Source: Rhodospirillales bacterium (GTDB taxonomy: Bacteria > Pseudomonadota > Alphaproteobacteria > Micavibrionales > Micavibrionaceae). From it: DNA of 64,000 bases. How positions within the stretch are numbered: position 1 is the stretch's first letter; each line of letters opens with the position of its first letter. The stretch covers positions 1,243,650 through 1,307,649 of the forward strand of contig JACKJB010000001.1 in NCBI GenBank assembly GCA_020638155.1, read 5' to 3'. A program made the position numbers and the translations under genes. Of the stretch, positions 39,085-47,157 are shown in pieces. The notes under the pieces are model-generated. The model was not told the DNA's origin and did not search any database. It saw only the letters and a program-made list of their open reading frames with translations.

Positions 39085-39603
39085 TCATCCACCTGCCCCC
39101 AGTTTTTCTTTGAGACGCGCTTCCACCGCCGGGGTGACAACTTCGGAAATATCGCCGCCGAGGCTGCAGATTTCCTTGACGAAGCTTGAGGAGACGAACT
39201 GCCATTTATCCGCCGCCATCAGGAAAACTGTTTCGATGTCCGGGTCGAGCCGTGCGTTCATGCCCGTCATCTGGAATTCAAAATCAAAGTCGGAGACCGC
39301 GCGCAGCCCCCGGAAAATGCAGGACGCTTTCTGCTCCGCCGCGAAGGTCACCAGCAGATTATCGTACGGCAACACATCGATGACGCAGTGCTTTTCGCGC
39401 ATATTGGCAATATCGGTGCGCACCATCTCCAGCCGCTCTTGCTGTGAAAAGGTCGGAGATTTCCGCGCATTTTCCGCCACGGCGACGATCAGGTGATCCA
39501 CCAGCTTGCTCGCCCGCCGGATCAGGTGCAAATGCCCCTTGGTCACCGGGTCGAACGTGCCGGGATAAACGCCGATGCGATGATGTGCTGTCTGGTTATT
39601 CAT
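39085..39603 (-). CDS. coaD: Phosphopantetheine adenylyltransferase
   Basis: 172 aa from ATG 39603 (MNNQTAHHRIGVYPG); a frame open 12 codons further upstream is less likely. CoaD makes dephospho-CoA from 4'-phosphopantetheine and ATP. The nucleotidyl-transferase motif is YPGTFDPVTKGHLHLIRRA (TxGH-like), followed by RGLRAVSDFDFEFQMTGMN and the C-terminal SSSFVKEICSLGGDIS. No clear ribosome binding site precedes the ATG. It lies upstream of ispG on the same strand. Confidence 0.95.
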   Translation of the reverse strand: MNNQTAHHRIGVYPGTFDPVTKGHLHLIRRASKLVDHLIVAVAENARKSPTFSQQERLEMVRTDIANMREKHCVIDVLPYDNLLVTFAAEQKASCIFRGLRAVSDFDFEFQMTGMNARLDPDIETVFLMAADKWQFVSSSFVKEICSLGGDISEVVTPAVEARLKEKLGAGG

Positions 39604-39657
39604 GAGGGGTGTTTTAGCGCTAAATGAGCCGGGAGGCAAACTTTTCGGGATTTGTTA

Positions 39658-39815
39658 TTGAACCACCAAGGCACCAAGACACTAAGGGAATTTTGCAAAA
39701 TCGCGCCGCAGGCGCAAACAACACATGACACCCCTTTGGCACATTTGTTTGAATTATTGCGCTGCGCGCTGCTTTTTCTTCGCCGCCCTTGTGTCTTTGT
39801 GCCTTGGTGGTTCAA
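39658..39815. repeat. Long inverted repeat, family C-like, copy 2
   Basis: TTGAACCACCAAGGCACCAA at the left and its partner TTGTGCCTTGGTGGTTCAA at the right, about 19 bp of near-perfect inverted ends. The inner part has CGCGCCGCAGGCGC and TTGCGCTGCGCGC segments. The type is similar in layout to family C but its sequence differs. It lies between coaD and the small gene at 39851. Confidence 0.7.
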
Positions 39816-39850
39816 CAAAAAATCCTTCATTCTGTTTGCAGAAACAATTT

Positions 39851-40171
39851 TCACCGCTCGCTATCCCCTTTGATTTTGTTTGTTTTTTCTTCAGTCCGTT
39901 TGGTTAACAAAATCGTGTCCAGTTCGCGCGCAACCGCATCATAAGCCAGAATATGCCGGATAAATTCCCGGTTCAGGCGAAACGCCTTGCGAAGCGCATT
40001 ATAACCGGCGGCGCAGTAGCCGTGTTTAAGCGCATTCATCCGCGATGCTTCCTTGCCCTTTGCCGTCTTCGGCCCGGTGGCGCTTTTCCACGGCTTATTG
40101 CGGCGGGCGTTGCAGGCCTGCCGCTTCCTTCTTCTTTCAGACCAGCCTTTGGTGTTTTTTGTTTTGGGCAT
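39851..40171 (-). CDS. Small basic protein with GPKTAKGKEASRMNALKHG motif
   Basis: 106 aa, very basic. The segment GPKTAKGKEASRMNALKHG recurs in a widespread group of short bacterial proteins of unknown role, some of them encoded near mobile DNA. After it comes a helix (YNALRKAFRLNREFIRHILA) and a Lys/Glu-rich end. AAGGAGG eight bases before the ATG is one of the best ribosome binding sites in the window, so it is likely translated. It sits in a repeat-dense region. Confidence 0.72.
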   Translation of the reverse strand: MPKTKNTKGWSERRRKRQACNARRNKPWKSATGPKTAKGKEASRMNALKHGYCAAGYNALRKAFRLNREFIRHILAYDAVARELDTILLTKRTEEKTNKIKGDSER

Positions 40172-40337
40172 GGTTTTGGCCTCCTTTCTTTTTCTTTGGA
40201 AAGGATAGCATAATTAGGATAATTTTCCTAGTGTTGTGTTTTGCGCTCCCAAATGTGGAAAGGTAGTATAAATATGACTACCAATTCAATTTATACGCAA
40301 AGGGTGCTAGTTCAGGTATCCTTGAAATCGATAGCTT

Positions 40338-40360
40338 CCAATTAAAAATCGGACATTTTC
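40338..40360. repeat. Relic of MITE-like end
   Basis: AATTAAAAATCGGACATTTT resembles the left end (AGTTAAAAATCGGACAGC) of the element that starts at 40455. No partner is seen for it, so it is probably a decayed copy. Confidence 0.4.
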
Positions 40361-40376
40361 AAAGCTTTGATATTTT

Positions 40377-40438
40377 ACCGCAGAGGCGCAGAGAACGCAG
40401 AGAAATAAGATGCTCTGCGTTCTCTGCGCCTCTGCGGT
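40377..40438. repeat. Perfect long hairpin, family C, copy 3
   Basis: A 26-bp perfect inverted repeat (starting ACCGCAGAGGCGCAGAG, ending CTCTGCGCCTCTGCGGT) around the 10-base loop AAATAAGATG. This is the shortest and cleanest family C copy. It lies in the 735-base gene-free stretch 40172-40906, which otherwise holds the MITE-like element and a family D repeat. Confidence 0.8.
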
Positions 40439-40454
40439 TCAAAAACAAACTATC

Positions 40455-40706
40455 TATAGTCATTTCAGTTAAAAATCGGACAGCTTGCTCTTGGACATCA
40501 TCCCGACCTGCCTGCGCGTAGCCGGAGCTACGCTTCGGCGAAGGCAGGACGCATGTGAGGGATCTCCCGGTAATCTGGAGATTTCTCGGCTTCCTCCTTC
40601 GCCCTTTGGGCTTCGGAGGACAGGTCGCCTCGAAATGACACTGTTAGATTTTGTCCGATTCTTAACTGAAATGACTATACTGTCCAATTCTTAACTGAAA
40701 TAGATA
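40455..40706. mobile_element. MITE-like element 1 carrying a family B core
   Basis: The left end TATAGTCATTTCAGTTAAAA matches, inverted, TTCTTAACTGAAATGACTATA ending at 40679, so about 28 bp of terminal inverted repeat flank a core that contains a family B repeat (CATCCCGACCTG...CGAAATGACA). A further partial right end, TTCTTAACTGAAATAGATA, follows to 40706. There is no transposase inside. TA at both tips would fit insertion at TA. A second copy is at 51816. Confidence 0.7.
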
Positions 40707-40728
40707 ACCTCCTTTGCAAGCAACAGGT

Positions 40729-40803
40729 CCCTCACCCGGCTTCGACATAGGCAAAGCTGCGCTGTGCCAAGTCTGCGCTGCCCTCTCCCTGAAGGGAGAG
40801 GGG
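40729..40803. repeat. Dispersed repeat, family D, copy 3
   Basis: CCCTCACCCGGCTTCG...TGCCCTCTCCCTGAAGGGAGAGGGG. The right part is the CCCTCTCC/GGAGAGGG palindrome shared by all D copies. Confidence 0.7.
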
Positions 40804-40906
40804 TGGTTTTGTGCGGTGAGTTCGGGAATGGTGTGGCGGTATATGAAAATTTGACATTCTTTTTATTTTTTCATAATATTCACCCTTATTCATAAGGATA
40901 AAAATA

Positions 40907-41278
40907 ATGGAATTCAGCAAAATCAGAGAGAATGATTTTTATAAGTACGGGGTGGAAGTCCCGCTGATCTTTTCTGCCGTGGCCAATTTGATAACCGATC
41001 ATCCTGCAACTTGCGTTGTTCCTGTGGCTCTTGGCGCTCTCGCCGCTTACTCTGAACAATCAGGTCGTGGGACCATGTTCTCAAGACTCTTTAATTTAGC
41101 GGCAGGAACGGCTTGCGGCATTCTGGCCGGGGTCGGGCTGGATAATTTTACGAGTTCGCTTGATGTGAATAACTACATTATCAATACAGGGTCTGATGTC
41201 CTGGCTGCGCTCGGGACTTATGCCGGTATTCGCATGATCGGAAAAGCACAGAAGCCGGAGTCTCCGGCGGCACCTTAA
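40907..41278 (+). CDS. Small membrane protein, hypothetical
   Basis: 123 aa with three hydrophobic segments (YGVEVPLIFSAVANLI, VVPVALGALAAYS, and LFNLAAGTACGILAGVGLDN through VLAALGTYAGIRMIG). AAGGATAAAAATA precedes the ATG. No family is recognised. The part TACGILAG...SDVLAALGTYAG resembles AACGVAYD...SALGLYAS in the small membrane protein at 45624, so the two may be distant paralogs. It is on the plus strand in a mostly minus-strand block. Confidence 0.65.
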   Translation: MEFSKIRENDFYKYGVEVPLIFSAVANLITDHPATCVVPVALGALAAYSEQSGRGTMFSRLFNLAAGTACGILAGVGLDNFTSSLDVNNYIINTGSDVLAALGTYAGIRMIGKAQKPESPAAP

Positions 41279-41283
41279 TCCGT

Positions 41284-41745
41284 TCAGGAAATTTCAAAAA
41301 TCGCGTCGATTTCTACGGCAACGCCCAGCGGCAGAGATGGCGCACCGACGGCGAAGCGGGCGTGTTTGCCAATATCACCTAAGACGGCGACCATGAGGTC
41401 CGATGCGCCGTTGATGACTTTGGGGTGATCGGTGAAATCAGGGGTGCAGTTCACGAAGCCACCGAGTTTGACGCAGCGCCGTACGCGGGTCCAGTCGCCT
41501 TCGACGGCGGCGTTCACCTGGGCGAGGATATTCAGGGCGCAGGCTTTGGCAGCTTCGATGCCCTGCTCTACGGTTAAATCTTCACCCAGACGACCCAGAT
41601 GCATGGTCTGGCCGTTTAAGAACGGGATTTGTCCGGCGATGAAAAGCTGGTTCCCGCTGATGACATAAGGGACGTAGTTTGCTGCCGGGGCGGCGGCTTT
41701 GGGGAGGTCGAGGCCGAGAGCGGCGAGATTTGCGGTGACGGTCAT
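41284..41745 (-). CDS. RidA/YjgF family protein
   Basis: 153 aa. RidA-type proteins hydrolyse reactive enamine/imine intermediates; this subgroup is longer than classic RidA. Visible are YVISGNQLFIAGQIPFLNGQ, GIEAAKACALNILAQVNAAV, VKLGGFVNCTPDFTDHPKVI and GKHARFAVGAPSLPLGVAVE with the conserved Arg. AGGAGTAATATCC precedes the ATG. The gene is convergent with the small membrane protein, with five bases between stops. The substrate is unknown. Confidence 0.9.
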   Translation of the reverse strand: MTVTANLAALGLDLPKAAAPAANYVPYVISGNQLFIAGQIPFLNGQTMHLGRLGEDLTVEQGIEAAKACALNILAQVNAAVEGDWTRVRRCVKLGGFVNCTPDFTDHPKVINGASDLMVAVLGDIGKHARFAVGAPSLPLGVAVEIDAIFEIS

Positions 41746-41775
41746 GGATATTACTCCTGTTTTTACAATACAAGT

Positions 41776-41864
41776 GTCATCTCGACCGGAGCGCCGCAGG
41801 TGCGAAGTGGAGAGATCCTCACAGGCGGATATACCAAAGATCCCTCGGCTACGCTCGGGATGAC
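41776..41864. repeat. Dispersed repeat, family B, copy 3
   Basis: GTCATCTCGACCGGAGCGCC...GTGGAGAGATCCTCAC...AAAGATCCCTCGGCTACGCT CGGGATGAC. A somewhat longer and more diverged copy, between the RidA gene and the peptidase gene. Confidence 0.65.
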
Positions 41865-41874
41865 AGTTTAGTAA

Positions 41875-42489
41875 TCAAGAATTACCGCGGCCGCACATGC
41901 CGGCTTTGGGAGACCAGTTCCAGCTGCGGACGTTCCAGGTATCGACATGGACGAAATCGCTGCCGCTGTAATAGCCGACACCGCCGCGCTGCATGCACCA
42001 GGCGACATTGCGGATTTCGACCGTATCAATGCCGGGGACGCGGATATCAATCGCATCACCTTCCATGTGGCGGGATTTTTTCGCCTGCCCGCCGCCATTG
42101 GCGCGGAGCATGGCATTGGTCGCTGGAGAGCGGTAGCCGGAGATGACGTGGAATACAATGTCCTGATCCGGGTGGCGGCGCTGAAGCTCTGTCTGCAGGC
42201 CGTGCAGCAGGTTCAGCAAATCAGCGCTGACCGTATGGCTGTGGCCGCTGCGGTGATCGCGCAGGAAATCTTTCATTTTATCCAGTTCGTTCTGGTCATA
42301 GTCACCATTACGCCAGAACGTCGTTTCGATCGTTTCATGTGTGTGGGTGTTGTAGAAGGCCAGCGTCCGCTCGCCCCCCTGCGTTTTCAAACCGCCAGAG
42401 TTTATGCCGGATGCCTGTGCCCAAAGCGGGAGAAGCATCACCATCATTGCCGCCGCGGCAATGGATAACCGTAAATACCGTAGAACCAT
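41875..42489 (-). CDS. YcbK-like (DUF882, M15-type) murein peptidase
   Basis: 204 aa from ATG 42489; a TTG 60 bases upstream would add a twin-arginine stretch (SFRRMVLRYLRLS). The N terminus is an export signal (RLSIAAAAMMVMLLPLWAQAS). The M15 zinc-site motif is SRHMEGDAIDIRVPG (SxHxxGxAxD type) and the second ligand is in FVHVDTWNVR. VISGYRSPATNAMLR is also typical. It probably trims peptide cross-links in the periplasmic cell wall. Whether it is exported by Tat or Sec depends on the true start, which lacks a clear ribosome binding site either way. Confidence 0.85.
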   Translation of the reverse strand: MVLRYLRLSIAAAAMMVMLLPLWAQASGINSGGLKTQGGERTLAFYNTHTHETIETTFWRNGDYDQNELDKMKDFLRDHRSGHSHTVSADLLNLLHGLQTELQRRHPDQDIVFHVISGYRSPATNAMLRANGGGQAKKSRHMEGDAIDIRVPGIDTVEIRNVAWCMQRGGVGYYSGSDFVHVDTWNVRSWNWSPKAGMCGRGNS

Positions 42490-42566
42490 TCGCCGGAAAC
42501 TAATGGAGTCGAGATGAAGGCGCAAGCTTTTATCTATAGAAGGCCGCAAAGATGGTGGGGATAATG

Positions 42567-42592
42567 CCCCCTCTCCCTTCAGGGAGAGGGGG
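42567..42592. repeat. Short palindrome, family D, copy 4
   Basis: CCCCCTCTCCCTTCAGGGAGAGGGGG, a perfect long hairpin directly after the gyrA stop (read on the minus strand). It has no T-tract but might protect the gyrA mRNA 3' end. Confidence 0.65.
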
Positions 42593-42603
42593 AAATCGAT
42601 AAA

Positions 42604-45390
42604 TTACTCTTCAGAGTCAGAGGCTTCCGGCTCATCCGCATCGGGAGCTTCGGCCTCTGCGACTTCTGCGGCTTCTGCGTCTGCCGGGGCAACTGTTTGC
42701 TCTGCTGCGGTGACGTCTTCTTCTTCGTCTTCTTCGATCAGCCAGGCGACGGACATGACCGTTTCGTCCTCGGCGACCTTGAACAGGGTCACACCCTGGG
42801 CGCTGCGGCCGGTGAAGCGGACGTCACGGACCGGTGTACGGATCAGCTTGCCCTTGTCGGTGACCAGCATGACCTGGTGGTCGTCGGTCACCGGGAAGGT
42901 TGCGACAACCGCACCGCCGTTTTTCTTGGTGAGGCCCATATTGACCACGCCTTGCCCGCCACGGCCGGTGACCCGGTATTCGTAGCTGGAGGTCCGTTTG
43001 CCAAAGCCTTTTTCGGAGACGCTGAGCAGGAACTGCTCTTTATCCTGCAGCTCTTTGAAACGCTCTTCGGACAGTTCGACGCCACCGGCTTCGAATTCCA
43101 TGCCCTCTTCGTCCGCGCCGCGCAACTGGCTCGCGATTTTCAGATAGGCGGTCCGTTCGTCCGGTTCACTTTCGACATGTTTAAGGATCGACATCGAAAT
43201 GACTTCGTCGCCTTTACCCAGCTTCACGCCGCGCACCCCGGTCGAGGTCCGTCCGGCAAACAGGCGGACATCGCCTACAGCGAAACGGATCGCTTTGCCC
43301 AGACGGGTTGCCAGCATGATATCTTCGTCAAAGCGGCAGATTTTTACCGACACCAGCGACTCATCATCACCGAGTTTCATCGCAATCAGGCCGTTGGAGC
43401 GGATATTTTTGAAGTCCGTCAGCTTGTTCCGGCGGATCGTGCCGTGCGATGTCGCGAAAACGATATCGAGTTGATCCCACAACTCTTCATCTTCCGGCAA
43501 GCGGAGATAAACGGACACATATTCGTCCTGCTCCAGCGGCAACAGGTTTACCAGCGCCTTGCCGCGCGATTGCGGGCTCGCCAGCGGGAGTTGCCAGACT
43601 TTCATCTTGTGCACGATCCCGCGGGACGTGAAGAACAGGATCGGGGTGTGGGTGCTGCCGACGAACAGGTCGGAAACGAAATCCTCGTCCTTCAGCGCTG
43701 TCCCGCTGCGGCCTTTACCGCCGCGGCGCTGCGCCCGGTAGGTGTCGAGCGGCACCCGCTTGACGTAGCCGCCGTTGGTGACGGTGACGACCATGTCTTC
43801 ACGCTGGATCAGTTCTTCGATGTCTTCTTCGAATTCGATATCCAGAAGTTCGGTCCGGCGGGGCGTTGCGTATTTGGCTTTGATTTCATCAAGCTCGCCG
43901 CGCATCACATCCATCAGTTTTTCGCGGCTGCCGAGGATCGCCAGGAATTCAGCAATCCGGTCGGTGATTTCTTTAAGCTCGTCACCGATCTTGTCACGCT
44001 CCAGCCCTGTCAGGCGGTGCAGGCGCAGATCAAGGATCGCCCTGGCCTGGGTTTCAGAAAGCTGGTATTTGCCGTCCACAACAGGGTATTCCGGATCGTC
44101 GATCAGCGCGATCAGCGGTTCGATATCGCTGGCAGGCCATGGCTTGGCCAGCAGTTGTTCGCGCGCCGTGACCGGGTCTTTGGCTTCGCGGATCAGCTTA
44201 ATCACATCATCTATATTCGCCACGGCCACAGCCAGGCCGGCCAAAACGTGGGCGCGGTCGCGGGCTTTGCCCAGTTCAAAGATCGTGCGGCGGGTAATGA
44301 CTTCTTCGCGGAAACGGATAAAGGCATGGATAAAGTCATGCAACTTCAGCATTTCCGGGCGGCCACGATTCAGGGCCACCATATTGGCCGGGAACGTGGT
44401 TTGCAGCGCGGTGTGCTTGTAAAGCTGGTTCAACACGACGTCGGCGTTCGCGCCGCGCTTGAGCTCAACCACAATCCGCACGCCATCACGGTCGGATTCA
44501 TCGCGGATTTCGCTGATATCCTCAACGATTTTCTCGCGGGCGACTTCGCCAAGCCGTTCCAGCAGGCGGCCTTTATTGACCTGGTACGGGACTTCGGTCA
44601 CGACGATCGCTTCGCGTTTTTCGCCGACAGGTTCGAACTCGGCCTTGGCGCGCATCGGCATGGAGCCGCTGCCGGTGTGATAGGCCGACATGATGCCGTT
44701 ACGGCCCAGAATCTGGCCCCCGGTCGGGAAGTCAGGCCCCGGAATATACTGGATCAGCTCATCCGTGGTGATTTCCGGGTTCTCAATGTAGGCATGGCAA
44801 GCGTCGATGACTTCGCCCAGATTATGCGGCGGAATGTTGGTCGCCATCCCAACGGCGATCCCGCCCGCGCCGTTCACCAGCAGGTTCGGCACACGTGACG
44901 GCAGGACGTCAGGTTCTTTGAGCGATTCGTCATAGTTCGGATGGAAATCGACCGTATCCTTGTCGATATCATCAAGAATGGTTTCGGCAGCCTTGGTCAG
45001 GCGCGCTTCGGTATAACGCATCGCGGCAGGCGGATCACCGTCCATCGAACCGAAGTTCCCCTGCCCGTCCACCAGCGGCAAACGCATCGAGAAATCCTGC
45101 GCCATACGGACCATCGCATCATAAATCGCGAAATCACCGTGCGGGTGATATTGACCCATGACATCACCGACGATGCGGGCAGACTTACGATAAGGCTTAT
45201 CAGAGGTATAACCGCCCTGGCGCATGGCATAGAGAATACGGCGGTGCACGGGTTTCAGACCGTCCCGGATATCAGGCAGCGCCCGGCTGACGATAACGCT
45301 CATGGCGTAATCGAGATAGGACGTTTTCATTTCCTCTTCGAGGGAAATACCCGGCAATTCGTCTCCGCCGGAAACCGCAGAATCACTCAT
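42604..45390 (-). CDS. gyrA: DNA gyrase subunit A
   Basis: 928 aa. GyrA cuts and rejoins DNA in the gyrase tetramer. The N-terminal segment LPDIRDGLKPVHRRILYAM, the helix YHPHGDFAIYDAMVRMAQDF, the catalytic tyrosine in AAMRYTEARL near residue 126 and the C-terminal beta-pinwheel with the GyrA box QRRGGKGR are all present. Residue 87 is Phe (codon at 45130-45132) at the position of E. coli Ser83, while the equivalent of Asp87 is kept. The C-terminal 50 residues are an acidic tail (EEDEEEDVTAAEQTVAPAD...). gyrA, ssb and uvrA are clustered here as in other alphaproteobacteria, though in mixed orientation. Confidence 0.97.
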   Translation of the reverse strand: MSDSAVSGGDELPGISLEEEMKTSYLDYAMSVIVSRALPDIRDGLKPVHRRILYAMRQGGYTSDKPYRKSARIVGDVMGQYHPHGDFAIYDAMVRMAQDFSMRLPLVDGQGNFGSMDGDPPAAMRYTEARLTKAAETILDDIDKDTVDFHPNYDESLKEPDVLPSRVPNLLVNGAGGIAVGMATNIPPHNLGEVIDACHAYIENPEITTDELIQYIPGPDFPTGGQILGRNGIMSAYHTGSGSMPMRAKAEFEPVGEKREAIVVTEVPYQVNKGRLLERLGEVAREKIVEDISEIRDESDRDGVRIVVELKRGANADVVLNQLYKHTALQTTFPANMVALNRGRPEMLKLHDFIHAFIRFREEVITRRTIFELGKARDRAHVLAGLAVAVANIDDVIKLIREAKDPVTAREQLLAKPWPASDIEPLIALIDDPEYPVVDGKYQLSETQARAILDLRLHRLTGLERDKIGDELKEITDRIAEFLAILGSREKLMDVMRGELDEIKAKYATPRRTELLDIEFEEDIEELIQREDMVVTVTNGGYVKRVPLDTYRAQRRGGKGRSGTALKDEDFVSDLFVGSTHTPILFFTSRGIVHKMKVWQLPLASPQSRGKALVNLLPLEQDEYVSVYLRLPEDEELWDQLDIVFATSHGTIRRNKLTDFKNIRSNGLIAMKLGDDESLVSVKICRFDEDIMLATRLGKAIRFAVGDVRLFAGRTSTGVRGVKLGKGDEVISMSILKHVESEPDERTAYLKIASQLRGADEEGMEFEAGGVELSEERFKELQDKEQFLLSVSEKGFGKRTSSYEYRVTGRGGQGVVNMGLTKKNGGAVVATFPVTDDHQVMLVTDKGKLIRTPVRDVRFTGRSAQGVTLFKVAEDETVMSVAWLIEEDEEEDVTAAEQTVAPADAEAAEVAEAEAPDADEPEASDSEE

Positions 45391-45623
45391 ATTACAGCGA
45401 CTTTCTTAGTTCTGTTTTAAATCCTGTCAGTTCTAGCAAGTTTTGCCGCCCGAAACAACGGCAAAATAAAGGATTTCCCCCGGTTTCAATACCTGCTTAA
45501 TCAATACCAGGGAATCACCCAGGCACAAGTATCCAGAGTGTTCTATTTGTCAAAATAACTTGCATTTCAAACAAAAGAGTCTTATTTTTATGAAAAACAT
45601 CATTACTGCATGGAAACGATAAA

Positions 45624-45866
45624 ATGAACGCGCACAACGACACATTGACAGCTACATACAACCGAAACAGTATGCTTAGTAAAGGACTCGCTCTTTTTTG
45701 TGCTGTAGGCGTCATGGCCGGTGCAGCGTGCGGCGTAGCTTATGATAGCTATCTGCCCCTTATCACCACAGCGATGTCAGCACTAGGCCTTTACGCCTCG
45801 GCAAAGTCGGTCGGAACATCACAAGCAAACACTTCTGTGGTACCGCCACAAGAGAGCAGACTGTAG
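45624..45866 (+). CDS. Small membrane protein, hypothetical
   Basis: 80 aa with two hydrophobic segments (GLALFCAVGVMAGAACGVAY and YLPLITTAMSALGLYASA). GGAAACGATAAA precedes the ATG. The gap of 233 bases to gyrA holds an AT-rich stretch with no clear promoter pair. It resembles the small protein at 40907 in layout. It is on the plus strand within a minus-strand block. Confidence 0.58.
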   Translation: MNAHNDTLTATYNRNSMLSKGLALFCAVGVMAGAACGVAYDSYLPLITTAMSALGLYASAKSVGTSQANTSVVPPQESRL

Positions 45867-45887
45867 AACACCATCGAGAAATATCGG

Positions 45888-46328
45888 TCAGGGCTGGCCG
45901 CCCGCACCACCCGTGCGGATCTCCATCAAAGCCTGATCTATTCTTTTGATGATTTCAGGTTCGACAATCGTCTGATAAATAGGCATTTTTTCTTCGATCG
46001 CCTTGCCTTCGGGAGACCCGTAATAATCGAGCATCTTTTGCAGTTCGGCTTCGGAGAAGGTTTCCGCCATCGCATTGACGGAAATATCGGTCAGGGTTTT
46101 CTGGTCGAAAACCTGCAACATTTTGGAGATAAACAATTCCTGTTTGTCTTCCGGATACCGCAATGCCAGTTGCCGGACGGCGGATTCGATCTGGACCGCC
46201 ATCGGTTTGACCTTATGCATTTCATGCGCCAGCTGGACCCGTTTTTCCAGCGCCGCATCCTGCGCCCAGGCAGAAGGCACCAAGAGGACTGTCAGCAACA
46301 GTGCGAAAAGGAAATGTTTTACAGCCAT
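45888..46328 (-). CDS. DUF2059 family secreted protein
   Basis: 146 aa. A signal peptide (FLFALLLTVLLVPSAWAQD) leads to a helical domain. The DUF2059 core is ISVNAMAETFSEAELQKMLD, then YYGSPEGKAIEEKMPIYQTI. The role is unknown; relatives are periplasmic. GGAGACACAAAAT precedes the ATG. It lies just downstream of ssb on the same strand (37 bases) and may be co-transcribed. Confidence 0.87.
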   Translation of the reverse strand: MAVKHFLFALLLTVLLVPSAWAQDAALEKRVQLAHEMHKVKPMAVQIESAVRQLALRYPEDKQELFISKMLQVFDQKTLTDISVNAMAETFSEAELQKMLDYYGSPEGKAIEEKMPIYQTIVEPEIIKRIDQALMEIRTGGAGGQP

Positions 46329-46365
46329 ATTTTGTGTCTCCTGCTTTTAGAAATGCCGGGTTGTC

Positions 46366-46845
46366 CTAGAACGGAATTTCGTCTTCCAGTTCGTCGACCG
46401 CTGCGGCCGGAGCCGCACCGCCCATACTGCCGCCAGCCGGAGCCGATTCGAACGGCGGTGGGGTGTTGTCCTGAAAGCTGCTGCCGCCGCCGGAGCGGCT
46501 ATCAAGCATGGTCAGTTCGCCACGGAACGGGCGCAGGACAACTTCGGTCGTGTATTTTTCAACGCCGTTCTGGTCGGTCCATTTGCGGGTTTCGAGCTGG
46601 CCTTCGATATAAACCTTGGAACCTTTTTTGATGTAGTTTTCAATCACGTGGATCAGGCCCTGGTTAAATACGGCGATGCGATGCCATTCGGTTTTTTCCT
46701 TACGCTCTCCGGTAGCCTTGTCTTTCCAGCTTTCCGAGGTTGCGATGGAAAAACTGGCGACCTTGTCACCGGATTGCATGGAACGGATTTCGGGGTCCTG
46801 CCCCAGATTTCCAACGAGAATAACTTTATTTACACTGCCAGCCAC
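46366..46845 (-). CDS. ssb: Single-stranded DNA-binding protein
   Basis: 159 aa; the start is GTG with GAGG eight bases upstream. The OB fold begins SVNKVILVGNLGQDPEIRSM and contains WHRIAVFNQGLIHVIENYIK and KVYIEGQLETRKWTDQNGVE. A Gly/Pro/Ala-rich linker leads to the acidic tip DELEDEIPF, which binds partner repair proteins. It is divergent from the AAA+ ATPase gene. The 312-base gap between them is AT-rich and holds no gene that I can support. Confidence 0.96.
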   Translation of the reverse strand: MAGSVNKVILVGNLGQDPEIRSMQSGDKVASFSIATSESWKDKATGERKEKTEWHRIAVFNQGLIHVIENYIKKGSKVYIEGQLETRKWTDQNGVEKYTTEVVLRPFRGELTMLDSRSGGGSSFQDNTPPPFESAPAGGSMGGAAPAAAVDELEDEIPF

Positions 46846-47137
46846 AACTGCACCTCTTTATATTGGTCGATAAATTGAATATGGGCTTACTATAACTATC
46901 ATCAAGCGGAATAAAAGCGGTTTTTCAAAACGCTCCACGGTTTGCAGCAGCATCATTTTATTTTCACAAGACCGCGGCACTTACTTTTTCTTTTACATCA
47001 TAGATATAGAACTTTTTCTTGAGGCCGCAAGGCAGGCACAATGATGTTTTAATCTGCGGAAAGGCCAATTCTCCGCCTTGTAATGCCGAAATTTTTCTGC
47101 TCTAATCCTCGCAATAAAGAAATAAAAAAACACTAAA

Positions 47138-47149
47138 TTGAACAGGGAG
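47138..47149 (+). promoter_or_regulatory. Possible small-RNA target site over the AAA+ ATPase ribosome binding site
   Basis: TTGAACAGGGAG is perfectly complementary over 12 bases to the unpaired CTCCCTGTTCAA of the small RNA at 7590-7601. It includes the Shine-Dalgarno GGGAG, nine bases before the ATG at 47158. Pairing would block translation. The match is direct; the regulation is inference. Confidence 0.45.
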
Positions 47150-47157
47150 AGTATAGA

